A stretch of DNA of 64,000 nt from JAFDBW01 sp963825575 (GTDB taxonomy: Bacteria; Desulfobacterota; Desulfuromonadia; Desulfuromonadales; BM103), in NCBI GenBank assembly GCA_963825575.1, contig CAWGUB010000027.1, positions 117,624 through 181,623 of the forward strand. Reading direction: 5' to 3'. Numbering within the stretch: the first letter of the stretch is position 1; the number at the start of each line of letters is the position of its first letter. A program made the translations under genes and the position numbers. The notes under the pieces were generated by a model that saw only the letters and a list, made by a program, of their open reading frames with translations, did no database searches and had not been told where the DNA came from. Positions 52,629 through 61,515 of the stretch are shown here, in pieces.

Positions 52629-52742
52629 TTAACCTTGTCTCTGTTTATGCTTGGGGTTTTCGCAGATAACTCTGACGACTCCCTTGCGCTTGACTACCTT
52701 GCACTTGTCACAAATTGTTTTTACTGATGCTCGGACTTTCAT
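52629..52742 (-). CDS. rpmJ: 50S ribosomal protein L36
   Basis: A 37-residue gene too short for ordinary ORF lists, read from the minus strand: MKVRASVKTICDKC at the start and ENPKHKQRQG at the end. Cys11, Cys14, Cys27 and His32 form the zinc site, so it is the zinc (C+) form. It lies between map and rpsM. infA, often found before rpmJ, is absent here; only 46 bases separate rpmJ from map. Confidence 0.97.
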   Translation of the reverse strand: MKVRASVKTICDKCKVVKRKGVVRVICENPKHKQRQG

Positions 52743-52788
52743 GTTTCTTCCCTTTAAACTGTCGCTTGGATCGCGAAGGGCTTCACCT

Positions 52789-53541
52789 TCACTGTTCAAC
52801 CCGCGTCAGAACCTCCGGGCCATTATCAGTAATGGCTACTGTATGTTCAAAATGGGCTGAACGTTTACCATCCTGTGTTACTGCCGTCCAACCGTCTTCG
52901 AGTATCTTCACACCGGGCACTCCGGCATTGATCATCGGTTCTATCGCCAGGGTCATGCCGTTCTTGAGCCGCGGCCCCTGTCCAGCCACGCCGTAATTCG
53001 GGATCTGCGGAGCCTCATGTAGCTTACTGCCGATGCCATGCCCGACAAATTCCCTGACTACGCTGAAGCCCAGCGGTTCCACCCATCCCTGAACTGCATG
53101 TGATATATCTGACAGCCTGCCATTCGGAACCGATTTCTCTATGGCTCGCTCAAGTGATTCACGGGTTGCAGTAACCAGGCGCTGGGTTTCATCATCAAGC
53201 TCGCCAACCGCAATCGTTACCGCCGAATCGCCGTAAAAACCTTTGTAGAGAACCCCGAAATCTATACTCAGGATGTCCCCTTCCTGCAGCGGGTTATTGT
53301 CAGGGAAGCCATGTACAACCCGGTCGTTTGGCGAGGAGCAGATGGAGTATGGGAAACCACCGTATCCTTTGAACGCCGGCTTGGCACCATGGCGCTGACA
53401 TTCCTTTTCCGCCAGCGAATCCAGTTCGGCGGTTGTTACACCGGGCCTGATCCGGCTTTCGAGCAGGGCCAGCGTCTCAGCAACGATCCGCCCCGCTGCC
53501 CGCATCTTCTCAAGTTCCGCCGGGCTCTTTAAGACAATCAC
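52789..53541 (-). CDS. map: Methionine aminopeptidase, type I
   Basis: Removes the initiator Met from new proteins. The 250-residue chain shows the metal ligands in the DILSIDFGVLYKGFYGDSAVT block (two Asp), the GHGIGSKLHE His and the two Glu near the C terminus. It is two bases after adk. It has no N-terminal extension. Confidence 0.97.
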   Translation of the reverse strand: MIVLKSPAELEKMRAAGRIVAETLALLESRIRPGVTTAELDSLAEKECQRHGAKPAFKGYGGFPYSICSSPNDRVVHGFPDNNPLQEGDILSIDFGVLYKGFYGDSAVTIAVGELDDETQRLVTATRESLERAIEKSVPNGRLSDISHAVQGWVEPLGFSVVREFVGHGIGSKLHEAPQIPNYGVAGQGPRLKNGMTLAIEPMINAGVPGVKILEDGWTAVTQDGKRSAHFEHTVAITDNGPEVLTRVEQ

Positions 53542-53542
53542 G

Positions 53543-54190
53543 TTAGCTCGCCTGCAGCAGCGAAATTATCTTTTCCTGGACCTGGGGAATCGGCTGCATT
53601 CCGTCAAGTTCCATCAGCACATCAGCATCCCGGTAATAACTGATCAGCGGAGACGTCTGATCTGCATAAACCTGCAGTCGCTTGCGAATCGTCTCCTCCT
53701 GGTCATCATCACGTTGGAAGAGGTTGCCGCCACAGGCATCACAGATTGAATCCTGGCGCGGCGGGTCAAACTTGACATGGTAGCCACACCCGCACTCTTT
53801 GCAGGTTCTTCGACCGGTCAGACGCTCGACCAATGCCTCGGTATCAACTTCAAGAGAAATGACACGATCCAGCGCCTTGTCCATCTCTTCCAAATTGGCC
53901 TGCAGAGCATCTGCCTGGGCAACTGTCCGCGGGAAGCCATCCAGAATGAAACCGTTATTACAGTCTGCAGCCTGAAGACGGTCACGGACTATGCCGACCA
54001 CAACTTCATCAGGGACCAAGCCACCGGCATCCATGAACTCCTTGGCCTTGAGGCCCATCGGAGTGCCGTCCGCTACTGCCGCGCGGAGGATCTCTCCGGT
54101 CGAGATCTGCGGAATGGAAAACCTTTCCGTCAGCATCTTGGCCTGTGTCCCTTTACCGGCGCCGGGAGGTCCGAGAAGTATAAGCTTCAT
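53543..54190 (-). CDS. adk: Adenylate kinase with a zinc lid
   Basis: Interconverts AMP and ATP with two ADP. The 215-residue chain has the P-loop GPPGAGKGTQ (7-16), and the lid contains Cys130, Cys133, Cys150 and Cys153, a structural zinc site seen in many Gram-positive and some deltaproteobacterial enzymes. It lies between secY and map, the standard place. Confidence 0.97.
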   Translation of the reverse strand: MKLILLGPPGAGKGTQAKMLTERFSIPQISTGEILRAAVADGTPMGLKAKEFMDAGGLVPDEVVVGIVRDRLQAADCNNGFILDGFPRTVAQADALQANLEEMDKALDRVISLEVDTEALVERLTGRRTCKECGCGYHVKFDPPRQDSICDACGGNLFQRDDDQEETIRKRLQVYADQTSPLISYYRDADVLMELDGMQPIPQVQEKIISLLQAS

Positions 54191-54203
54191 CCCAACACCC
54201 TTA

Positions 54204-55514
54204 TTATCCGCGCCGGCTCTTAATATTCACGCCCTTCATGAAACCTTCGTAGGAGCGGGAGATAAGATGTGCTTCGATCTGGGAAGCCGTATCGAGTCCA
54301 ACACCGACGACAATCAGCAGTGACGTTCCACCAAAGAAGAAAGGCACATTGAACTGCCCGATCAGCAGCGTCGGCAGAACGCAGACTAGCGAAATGTATA
54401 TGGCCCCGGCAAAAGTCAGGCGCCCCAGCACGGTATCCAGGTAGTCAGAGGTTGCCTTACCGGGCCTGACACCCGGGACATAACCGCCCTGGCGTTTGAT
54501 ATTATCTGCGACATCCACAGGGTTGAAGGTTACCGCGGTGTAGAAGTAACAGAAAAAAACGATAAATGCGACATAGAAGACGTTATAAAGCCAATGGGCC
54601 GGCGTCATCATCGAAGCAAATGTCTGTACCCAGGGTACGTCGACAAAATTCGCTACGGTACTCGGGAACATAATGATCGAACTGGCGAATATTGGCGGTA
54701 TAACACCACTCATATTGATCTTCAGCGGCAGGTGACTGCTCTGGCCACCGAGGTTACGGGCTCCGATCACTCGCTTCGCGTAATGGATCGGTACACGGCG
54801 CTGGCCGCGTTCCATAAAGATAATCGCCCAGATGACTGCGATCATGACGACCAGAATCGCCAACAGGATCGTAAAGGTCATGGCGCCGGTCTTCAACAGA
54901 CGGATACTATTGACCATGGCTGACGGAATCATTGCCACAATACCGGCAAAGATTATCAGTGAGATGCCGTTGCCGATACCACGCTCGGTAATCTGTTCGC
55001 CGAGCCACATGATGAATGCGGTTCCTGCGGTCAGGGTGATCACTGTCAGGACGATAAAACCGACCCCCTGGATAGCGACAACCGGCTCGCCTGCCGGGCC
55101 ACGCATAGTCTGCAGGCCGACCGCGATACCAGCACCCTGGATAATCGAGAGCAGGACCGTACCGTAGCGGGTCCACTTGGTCATCGTTTTGCGTCCCTGC
55201 TCGCCTTCCTTGGAAAGACGCTCAACCGGTTCGAACACAACCGTAAGCAGCTGCATGATGATCGATGCACTGATATAAGGCATGATCCCCAGGGCAAAGA
55301 CCGTCATACGCTCCAGCGCTCCGCCGGTAAACGCACTGACCAGGCCGAGCAGTGTACCTTGGGTGCCCTCGAAAAACTGGGCCAAAACGACACGGTCCAC
55401 ACCAGGTAGCGGCACATGGCAACCGACCCGGTAAACTGCAAGCATGCCAAGGGTAAAGAGGATGCGTCGACGCAGTTCAGGAATACTGAAGATATTCTGG
55501 ATGCTGGCTAACAA
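54204..55514 (-). CDS. secY: Protein translocase subunit SecY
   Basis: Channel of the Sec export system; ten membrane segments are expected, and the 436-residue length fits. Signature blocks are GIMPYISASIIMQLL and the hairpin PPIFASSIIMFP. It is one base after rplO and 13 bases before adk, the normal place in the spc operon. Confidence 0.98.
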   Translation of the reverse strand: MLASIQNIFSIPELRRRILFTLGMLAVYRVGCHVPLPGVDRVVLAQFFEGTQGTLLGLVSAFTGGALERMTVFALGIMPYISASIIMQLLTVVFEPVERLSKEGEQGRKTMTKWTRYGTVLLSIIQGAGIAVGLQTMRGPAGEPVVAIQGVGFIVLTVITLTAGTAFIMWLGEQITERGIGNGISLIIFAGIVAMIPSAMVNSIRLLKTGAMTFTILLAILVVMIAVIWAIIFMERGQRRVPIHYAKRVIGARNLGGQSSHLPLKINMSGVIPPIFASSIIMFPSTVANFVDVPWVQTFASMMTPAHWLYNVFYVAFIVFFCYFYTAVTFNPVDVADNIKRQGGYVPGVRPGKATSDYLDTVLGRLTFAGAIYISLVCVLPTLLIGQFNVPFFFGGTSLLIVVGVGLDTASQIEAHLISRSYEGFMKGVNIKSRRG

Positions 55515-55515
55515 T

Positions 55516-55956
55516 TTAAATAACCTCGGCAGTCCCGCCGGCGGCTTCGATCTTGGCCTGGGCGGATTTGCTGAACTTTTGTGCTTTAACAGTTAAAGCT
55601 TTGGTCAATTCTCCATCTCCGAGAATCTTGACGCCATCTTTGAGCTGGCCAGTCAGACCGGCCTTGCCGAGAGCCTCGAGATCCACCACGGCCCCTGCAT
55701 CAAACAGCTCCAGATCGCGCAGATTGACCAAGCAGTAAACTTTCCGAGTGAGCGGAGTAAAACCACGCTTGGGAAGACGTCTCTGCAGAGGCATCTGGCC
55801 GCCCTCGAAGCCGGGCTTGACGCCGCCGCCGGAGCGGGCGTTCTGACCCTTGTGGCCCTTGCCGGCTGTTTTACCGGTTCCGGAGCCATGGCCGCGGCCA
55901 ATGCGCTTCTTGCTATGAGTCGAACCGTATGACGGTTGCAGATTACTTAAATCCAT
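55516..55956 (-). CDS. rplO: 50S ribosomal protein L15
   Basis: Large-subunit protein. The start is the ATG at 55956, with AAGGA 6 bases upstream; a frame to 55980 would run into rpmD. The 146-residue chain has the Gly/Arg-rich block RIGRGHGSGTGKTAGKGHKG and ends KIEAAGGTAEVI. It is 13 bases after rpmD. Confidence 0.97.
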   Translation of the reverse strand: MDLSNLQPSYGSTHSKKRIGRGHGSGTGKTAGKGHKGQNARSGGGVKPGFEGGQMPLQRRLPKRGFTPLTRKVYCLVNLRDLELFDAGAVVDLEALGKAGLTGQLKDGVKILGDGELTKALTVKAQKFSKSAQAKIEAAGGTAEVI

Positions 55957-55969
55957 AACGTTATCCTTC

Positions 55970-56146
55970 TTATTCTTCAACGGTGACCATGTGGCTGACC
56001 TTGTTGATCATGCCGCGAATTTCCGGAGTGTCCTGGCGAACAACTGTCTGATTCAGCCGACGCAGGCCAAGGCCATTGAGCACCTTAGTGAAGTATTGAG
56101 GGCGGTTGATGCCGCTACGCTTGAGAGTTATCTTGATTTCAGCCAT
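55970..56146 (-). CDS. rpmD: 50S ribosomal protein L30
   Basis: A 58-residue gene, short enough to be missed. The minus strand reads MAEIKITLKRSGINRPQYF and ends SHMVTVEE, with the family block LGLRRLNQTVVRQDTPEIRG. It lies between rpsE (14 bases) and rplO, its usual place, which supports a real gene. Confidence 0.96.
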   Translation of the reverse strand: MAEIKITLKRSGINRPQYFTKVLNGLGLRRLNQTVVRQDTPEIRGMINKVSHMVTVEE

Positions 56147-56160
56147 TGCTCGCTCCCGTC

Positions 56161-56667
56161 TCAGGCTTGTTCTTCTGAGTTATTTGTCCCGAGTCCACGC
56201 CGGGCCAGGATTTCTTCAGGACTGCGCAATTGCTGCAGCGCCCGAAGGGTTGCCTTGACCACGTTGTGCGGGTTGTTCGAACCGAGACACTTGGAAAGGA
56301 TATCGCTGATGCCGGCAACTTCGAGAATTGCCCGTGCAGCACCACCGGCGATGACTCCGGTACCTTCGGAAGCAGGCTTCAGCAGGACTTTACCAGCCCC
56401 AAACTTGCCGATCACATCGTAGGGGATCGTTGTCCCCTGAATCGGCACGCTGATCATGCTTTTCTTGGCCTTTTCAACGCCCTTGCGAATTGCCTCGGGA
56501 ACCTCTTTGGCCTTGCCGAGTCCATATCCTACATTGCCACTGCCATCACCAACCACAACCAGGGCAGAGAAGCTGAATCGACGACCACCTTTGACAACCT
56601 TGGCCGTACGATTGATGTGGATAACGCGGTCTATTAAATTTGTTTCTTTGTTGTCAACGCGTTGCAA
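56161..56667 (-). CDS. rpsE: 30S ribosomal protein S5
   Basis: Small-subunit accuracy protein. The 168-residue chain has the S5 double-stranded RNA domain (about 12-75, with VKGGRRFSFSALVVVGDG) and the S5 C-terminal domain GTGVIAGGAARAILE. It lies between rplR and rpmD. Confidence 0.98.
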   Translation of the reverse strand: MQRVDNKETNLIDRVIHINRTAKVVKGGRRFSFSALVVVGDGSGNVGYGLGKAKEVPEAIRKGVEKAKKSMISVPIQGTTIPYDVIGKFGAGKVLLKPASEGTGVIAGGAARAILEVAGISDILSKCLGSNNPHNVVKATLRALQQLRSPEEILARRGLGTNNSEEQA

Positions 56668-56686
56668 CGCTCTTCTCCTTTGCCGC

Positions 56687-57055
56687 TCAGAAAGTCAGAC
56701 CGGCTTCGCGAGCCGCATCGGCCAAAGCCTTGACACGGCCGTGATACAAAAAGCCGTTGCGGTCGAAAACCACCTGTTTGATGTCTTGTGCCAGAGCCTT
56801 TTCGGCAATCTGTTTGCCAACCAGTTTGGCAGCTTCCACGTTTCCGCTGTTCTTGAGGTTGTCAGCAGTACCCTTGGCAACAGTCGAAGCCGCCAGCAGG
56901 GTTTTACCGGAGACATCTTCGATAATCTGGGCATAAATATGCTTGGCACTGCGGAAGACACACAAACGCGGACGCTCAACACTTCCGGTTATCTTCGTGC
57001 GTACTCTCACCTGACGTTTTTTGCGGGCAACCCGCCGTTCTTTCGAGATATTCAC
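56687..57055 (-). CDS. rplR: 50S ribosomal protein L18
   Basis: Binds 5S rRNA. I chose the GTG at 57055, with GAGGTG 6 bases upstream, giving a 122-residue protein starting (M)NISKERRVARKKR; the earlier GTG at 57064 overlaps that site. The body (VERPRLCVFRSAKHIYAQIIED) is typical. It is 25 bases after rplF. Confidence 0.95.
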   Translation of the reverse strand: MNISKERRVARKKRQVRVRTKITGSVERPRLCVFRSAKHIYAQIIEDVSGKTLLAASTVAKGTADNLKNSGNVEAAKLVGKQIAEKALAQDIKQVVFDRNGFLYHGRVKALADAAREAGLTF

Positions 57056-57079
57056 GGTTCTCACCTCATCCTATTCTGC

Positions 57080-57613
57080 TTACTTACCAGTCTTGCCAGC
57101 TTTGCGCATGATCCGCTCGTCGGCATACTTGATGCCCTTGCCCTTGTAAGGCTCCGGCTGGCGGAAGGAACGAATCTTGGCTGCAGTTGCGCCAACCAGT
57201 TCCTTGTCGATACCGGATACGGTAATCGTATTCGCCTTGGTATCAACCTCGGCGCTAACGCCCTGAGGCAGCGGGTACTCAACCGGATGGGAGTAACCGA
57301 GCGACAGGTTCAGTGTAGAACCTTTCAATTCGGCACGATAACCAACACCGTTGATCTCCAGCACCCTGGAGAACCCGGTTGTTACACCATCCACCATGTT
57401 GGAGACCAGAGAGCGAGTCAACCCCTGGAGGGCGCCTGACTTTTCCGTACGAGGAGCAACCACTAACTGGTCTGCTTCAACTTTAATCTCCATCTGATCA
57501 TGAATAACCCGCTCGAGGCGACCTTTGGGCCCTTCGACCTTGATATTCTGGCCATCGAGGGTGACCTTGACGCCCGATAAGATATTGATAGGTTTTTTGC
57601 CGATGCGCGACAT
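57080..57613 (-). CDS. rplF: 50S ribosomal protein L6
   Basis: Large-subunit protein near the factor-binding site. The 177-residue chain starts MSRIGKKPI and has the C-terminal signature EPYKGKGIKYADERIMRK. It follows rpsH in the spc order. Confidence 0.98.
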   Translation of the reverse strand: MSRIGKKPINILSGVKVTLDGQNIKVEGPKGRLERVIHDQMEIKVEADQLVVAPRTEKSGALQGLTRSLVSNMVDGVTTGFSRVLEINGVGYRAELKGSTLNLSLGYSHPVEYPLPQGVSAEVDTKANTITVSGIDKELVGATAAKIRSFRQPEPYKGKGIKYADERIMRKAGKTGK

Positions 57614-57654
57614 CTTTAATCGACTCCTTAAAAAATCAACAGTTACTTAAGAAT

Positions 57655-58053
57655 TTACCAGATAGTACAAAGGACTTCGCCACCGATCTTGGCTTCACGA
57701 GCGGAGACATCATCCATCACGCCCTTTGAAGTCGAGAGAATCGCGGCACCCAAACCGTTTTTCACACGGGGGATATCATCGCATCCCACGTACATCCGGC
57801 GGCCAGGTTTCGAAACCCGTTTAATTTCATGAATGACAGCTATGTTGTTGTCATCGTACTTCAGGTAAACACGCAGGATTCCCTGCAGGTCATCGCTGAT
57901 TACCTTGTAATTCTTGATATAGCCAAGGTTCTTCAATACTTCGGCAACGGCCACCTTAACATTCGAAGAAGGAATATCCAGTTTCGGATGTTGCGCCATA
58001 CCTGCATTGCGGATGCGGGTCAGCATATCCGCGATAGGATCTGTCATAGCCAT
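57655..58053 (-). CDS. rpsH: 30S ribosomal protein S8
   Basis: Central-domain 16S binder that also regulates the spc operon in enterics. The 132-residue chain begins MAMTDPIADMLTRIRNA and has the conserved C-terminal STSKGVMDDVSAREAKIGGE. It is 41 bases before rplF. Confidence 0.98.
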   Translation of the reverse strand: MAMTDPIADMLTRIRNAGMAQHPKLDIPSSNVKVAVAEVLKNLGYIKNYKVISDDLQGILRVYLKYDDNNIAVIHEIKRVSKPGRRMYVGCDDIPRVKNGLGAAILSTSKGVMDDVSAREAKIGGEVLCTIW

Positions 58054-58076
58054 GAATACTGCTCCTTATTCCACGA

Positions 58077-58262
58077 TTACCAGCTGGACTTGGTTACGCC
58101 CGGAAGCTTGCCTTCGGACGCCAGCTTGCGCAGACAGATTCTGCACATATCAAACTTACGGTAGTACGCACGAGGCCGACCACAGATCGGACAGCGGTTA
58201 TACTTTCTCACCTTAAACTTCTGAGGCCCTGCGGCCTTATTGCGCATCGATTTCTTTGCCAC
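58077..58262 (-). CDS. rpsN: 30S ribosomal protein S14 type Z (zinc form)
   Basis: The short 61-residue S14. Cys24, Cys27, Cys40 and Cys43 form a zinc knuckle, so it is the zinc-binding type. It ends GKLPGVTKSSW, the family signature. With the zinc forms of S4, L36 and Adk, it shows zinc use throughout this operon. It lies 12 bases after rplE. Confidence 0.97.
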   Translation of the reverse strand: MAKKSMRNKAAGPQKFKVRKYNRCPICGRPRAYYRKFDMCRICLRKLASEGKLPGVTKSSW

Positions 58263-58274
58263 GAGTTTCCTCCG

Positions 58275-58829
58275 CTATGCAGCTACATTCTGTTTCCGGA
58301 AGGGCATCCCCATTCCGGCAAGCAGGGCACGTCCCTCTTCATCAGTGCGCGCCGAGGTGACAATCGTCACGTTCATACCCTTGATCTTGTCAATCTGCTC
58401 GATATCAATCTCAGGAAAGATCAACTGCTCACGAATACCCAGGGTGTAATTTCCGCGACCGTCGAAAGCCTTGGGAGAAACACCTTTGAAGTCCCTGACG
58501 CGAGGAAGCGCGACATTGATCAGTCGATCAAGGAATTCGTAGGCTCGATCGCGGCGCAAAGTCACCATGGCACCGATCGGCATCTCTTCACGCAGTTTGA
58601 ACTGGGCGATCGACTTCTTGGCACGCGTGATCACGGCTTTCTGGCCGGTAATGCGTGACATCTCCTCTACGGCCGACTCCAGAATCTTCACATTCTGGAT
58701 GGCTTCGCCGAGGCCCATGTTGACGACCACTTTTTCAACGCGCGGCACTTCCATCACGTTCTTGAGCTGCAGTTCCTGCTTCAACTTATCAACCAGCTCG
58801 TTCCGATATATTTCTTTGAGCCTAGCCAT
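58275..58829 (-). CDS. rplE: 50S ribosomal protein L5
   Basis: Binds 5S rRNA and contacts P-site tRNA. The start is the ATG at 58829 with GGAG 6 bases upstream; a frame to 58865 overlaps rplX. The 184-residue chain opens MARLKEIYRNELVDKL and has the MGLGEAIQN block. It lies 11 bases after rplX. Confidence 0.97.
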   Translation of the reverse strand: MARLKEIYRNELVDKLKQELQLKNVMEVPRVEKVVVNMGLGEAIQNVKILESAVEEMSRITGQKAVITRAKKSIAQFKLREEMPIGAMVTLRRDRAYEFLDRLINVALPRVRDFKGVSPKAFDGRGNYTLGIREQLIFPEIDIEQIDKIKGMNVTIVTSARTDEEGRALLAGMGMPFRKQNVAA

Positions 58830-58840
58830 GGAAAACTCCG

Positions 58841-59170
58841 TTAATTGTTCACGATCTCGTTGCACTTCTTGCAGAAGCGGACCTTGCTGCCATCATCAAG
58901 CGCCTTGATTCCCGTACGTGCCGGCTTGCTACAACCAGGACACAGGAGCTGGACATTTGAGATAGCGATCGGCGCTTCCTTTTCAATGATCCCACCCTCT
59001 TTGTTGAGTTGAGAGGGTCGAGTGTGACGCTTGATCACATTGAGGTTCTCAACGAGAACCCGGCCTTTTTCAGGCAACACGCGCAAAACCTTGCCGCTCT
59101 TGCCCTTATCTTTCCCGGCGACAACCATCACCAGGTCATTTTTTTTCACATGGAGTTTCGTGACTGCCAT
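58841..59170 (-). CDS. rplX: 50S ribosomal protein L24 with a C-terminal zinc ribbon
   Basis: Early assembly protein. The 109-residue chain has the KOW segment VAGKDKGKSGKVLRV at about 17-31. The end carries CPGC and CKKC pairs, a likely zinc ribbon present in many bacterial L24 proteins. It is 21 bases after rplN. Confidence 0.97.
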   Translation of the reverse strand: MAVTKLHVKKNDLVMVVAGKDKGKSGKVLRVLPEKGRVLVENLNVIKRHTRPSQLNKEGGIIEKEAPIAISNVQLLCPGCSKPARTGIKALDDGSKVRFCKKCNEIVNN

Positions 59171-59191
59171 GACGTATATACTCCCAGTTTT

Positions 59192-59560
59192 CTAAAGGAC
59201 CTCAGGGGCCAGTGAAACGATTTTCATAAACCGCTTGGCACGTAATTCACGGGCGACAGGCCCGAAGATGCGTGTCCCAACCGGCTCTCCGTTAGCGCTA
59301 ACGACCACCGCGGAATTATTGTCAAATCGGATATAGGTGCCATCGGGACGGTTCACCTCTTTTGCGGTCCGCACAATAACAGCCTTGACGACATCACCCT
59401 TCTTCACCTTCGAGTTGGGCATCGCTTCCTTGACGGAACAAACGATAATGTCACCGATACCTGCATATTTGCGCTTGGACCCGCCAAGAACCTTAATGCA
59501 GCAGAGCTTCCTAGCCCCGGAATTGTCTGCAACAGAAAGTGTACTCTGCATCTGAATCAT
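59192..59560 (-). CDS. rplN: 50S ribosomal protein L14
   Basis: Large-subunit protein at the subunit interface. The 122-residue chain starts MIQMQSTLSVADNSGARK and ends MKIVSLAPEVL, both typical. It is 11 bases after rpsQ. Confidence 0.98.
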   Translation of the reverse strand: MIQMQSTLSVADNSGARKLCCIKVLGGSKRKYAGIGDIIVCSVKEAMPNSKVKKGDVVKAVIVRTAKEVNRPDGTYIRFDNNSAVVVSANGEPVGTRIFGPVARELRAKRFMKIVSLAPEVL

Positions 59561-59571
59561 GACAGTATCTC

Positions 59572-59838
59572 CTAAACGCTGACGTTTTTCTCGAGAATTT
59601 CACGAACCCGCCACCGCTTGTCTTTTGACAACGGGCGAGTTTCTACAATCAAGACCTTGTCGCCAGCGGCACATGTATTCTGCTCATCATGTGCCTTGTA
59701 AGTGACGCGACGCTTGATGTATTTCTTGTACACCGCGTGCTTGACCATATTGTCAACCTTGACAACTACGGTCTTGTCCATTTTGTCACTTATGACAATC
59801 CCGATTCTTTCCTTGCTTTTTCCGCGTTCTTTTATCAT
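59572..59838 (-). CDS. rpsQ: 30S ribosomal protein S17
   Basis: Primary 16S binder. The 88-residue chain has the family block GIVISDKMDKTVVVKVD and VLIVETRPLSKDKRWRV. It is 21 bases after rpmC. Confidence 0.98.
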   Translation of the reverse strand: MIKERGKSKERIGIVISDKMDKTVVVKVDNMVKHAVYKKYIKRRVTYKAHDEQNTCAAGDKVLIVETRPLSKDKRWRVREILEKNVSV

Positions 59839-59859
59839 TGCCGTCCTCGTATAATCGGA

Positions 59860-60048
59860 TTAGCTGCGCTTCTCAGCAATCACAGTTTTGATCCTGGCAA
59901 TCTCCCTGCGCACCTGCGAGATGCGTGAAGTATTTTCCAGATGTCCGGTGTGCAGCTGGAACTTCAGGTTAAACATCTCCTGGTTCAAATCTGCAACTTC
60001 CGTATTAAGTTCTTCAACTGACTTGCTGCGCAGTTCTTCAGCCTCCAT
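59860..60048 (-). CDS. rpmC: 50S ribosomal protein L29
   Basis: Two-helix protein beside the exit tunnel. The 62-residue chain includes EMFNLKFQLHTGHLENTSRI, the usual signature. It overlaps the end of rplP by 11 bases, so the two are translationally coupled. Confidence 0.97.
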   Translation of the reverse strand: MEAEELRSKSVEELNTEVADLNQEMFNLKFQLHTGHLENTSRISQVRREIARIKTVIAEKRS

Positions 60049-60463
60049 GTCCGGCCTCCTTACGCACCACGATTTTGGTTCTCATTGGCAGTTTATGGGC
60101 ACCAAGGCGAAACGCTTCACGCGCAATTTCCTCGGTAACTCCTTGCATCTCATAAAGCATCATCCCCGGACGGACTACGCAGACCCAGCTGTCCGGTGAG
60201 CCCTTGCCTTTACCCATACGGGTTTCGGCAGGCTTGCGGGTCAGAGATTTATCGGGAAAAGCACGGATCCAGATCTGACCGCCACGCTTGATATGGCGGG
60301 TCATGGCTCGACGCGCAGATTCTATCTGACGTGAAGAGAGCCAACCGCACTCGATGGCCTGCAGGCCAAAATCCCCGAAGTTCAAGTCCGTACCGCCAGG
60401 CGCAGCGCCCGTCATACGACCTTTAAACTGTTTTCTATGCTTAACCTTCTTGGGCATTAACAT
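60038..60463 (-). CDS. rplP: 50S ribosomal protein L16
   Basis: Needed for the peptidyl-transferase centre and A-site. The 141-residue chain has KVKHRKQFKGRMTGAAPGG and the GKGKGSPDSWVCVVRPG block. The ATG at 60463 has AGGAG 10 bases upstream; a second ATG six bases later is possible. It overlaps rpmC. Confidence 0.97.
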   Translation of the reverse strand: MLMPKKVKHRKQFKGRMTGAAPGGTDLNFGDFGLQAIECGWLSSRQIESARRAMTRHIKRGGQIWIRAFPDKSLTRKPAETRMGKGKGSPDSWVCVVRPGMMLYEMQGVTEEIAREAFRLGAHKLPMRTKIVVRKEAGHGG

Positions 60464-60488
60464 GGCAAATAAACTCCTGACCTGTTAC

Positions 60489-61133
60489 TTATTGCTCCTG
60501 GCCCTTATCACCCAGGATTTCTCCCTTGAATATAAGGACCTTGACACCGATGATGCCGTAGGTAGTCTTGGCTTCCGCAAATCCGTAGTCGATATCGGCG
60601 CGCAGGGTGTGCAGGGGCACACGACCTTCACGATACCATTCACGGCGGCTCATCTCAGCACCGCCCAGACGGCCGGAGCAATCGATCTTGATCCCTTCAG
60701 CGCCGAACTTCAAGGCCTGGCTGACCGCCTTTTTCATGGCCCGACGAAAAGCGACCCGCCGCTCAAGCTGGAGCGCAACATTCTCGGCAACCAGCTGGGC
60801 ATTAATCTCAGGCTTGCGAACTTCCTGAATATTAATGAAGATCTCTTTGTCGGTCAGCTTGGCCAGCTCCTTCTTGAGCTGTTCGACCTCAGACCCTTTT
60901 TTGCCAATGATGATCCCTGGGCGCGCGGCAAAGATGTTGATCTTGGCCTTGCCGGCAGCACGCTCGATTTCAACCTTCGCAATGCCCGCGTGATGCAGGC
61001 GCTCTTTCAAATAATTACGCAGCTTGAGATCTTCATGCAGCAGCTTTGCGTAATCTTTCTCAGCGTACCAGCTGGATTCCCATGTGCGAATCACGCCTAG
61101 GCGAAATCCTATCGGATGAACTTTCTGACCCAA
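60489..61133 (-). CDS. rpsC: 30S ribosomal protein S3
   Basis: Head protein at the mRNA entry. The 214-residue chain has the KH domain (about 40-107, with RPGIIIGKKGSEVEQLK) and the S3 C-terminal domain with GAEGIKIDCSGRLGGAE. It starts MGQKVHPIGFRLG, the family start. It is 18 bases after rplV. Confidence 0.98.
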   Translation of the reverse strand: MGQKVHPIGFRLGVIRTWESSWYAEKDYAKLLHEDLKLRNYLKERLHHAGIAKVEIERAAGKAKINIFAARPGIIIGKKGSEVEQLKKELAKLTDKEIFINIQEVRKPEINAQLVAENVALQLERRVAFRRAMKKAVSQALKFGAEGIKIDCSGRLGGAEMSRREWYREGRVPLHTLRADIDYGFAEAKTTYGIIGVKVLIFKGEILGDKGQEQ

Positions 61134-61151
61134 AACAAACCTCCTCGAGGG

Positions 61152-61484
61152 TTACTTCTCGTCCAGGACCACGGTAATGTGGCTGGTCGGCTTACGAATT
61201 TTGGTCGCCCGGCCTTGTGCACGAGGCATAAAGCGTTTCAGCACAGGGCCCTGGTCGACGAACACCGCCTTGACAAACAACCGATCAACATCTGAAACAC
61301 CCTTCTGCTCAGCGTTGGCGACCGCCGAACGCATCACCTTGGCAACGACATCTGCCGGACGCTGAGGTGAAAACTTCAGGATATTAAGGGCTTCCTGTAC
61401 ATTCTTGCCACGAACCATGTCGACAACCAAGCGTGTCTTCTGAGGCGACAGGCGCGTATATCTCAATTTCGCACTAGCTTCCAT
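61152..61484 (-). CDS. rplV: 50S ribosomal protein L22
   Basis: Lines the exit tunnel; its hairpin loop is the erythromycin-resistance site. The 110-residue chain has LRYTRLSPQKTRLVVD and the loop end PRAQGRATKIRKPTSHITVVL. It is 31 bases after rpsS. Confidence 0.98.
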   Translation of the reverse strand: MEASAKLRYTRLSPQKTRLVVDMVRGKNVQEALNILKFSPQRPADVVAKVMRSAVANAEQKGVSDVDRLFVKAVFVDQGPVLKRFMPRAQGRATKIRKPTSHITVVLDEK

Positions 61485-61515
61485 GTGCTGGTACTCCCTC
61501 AGCTACAAAAAAAAC

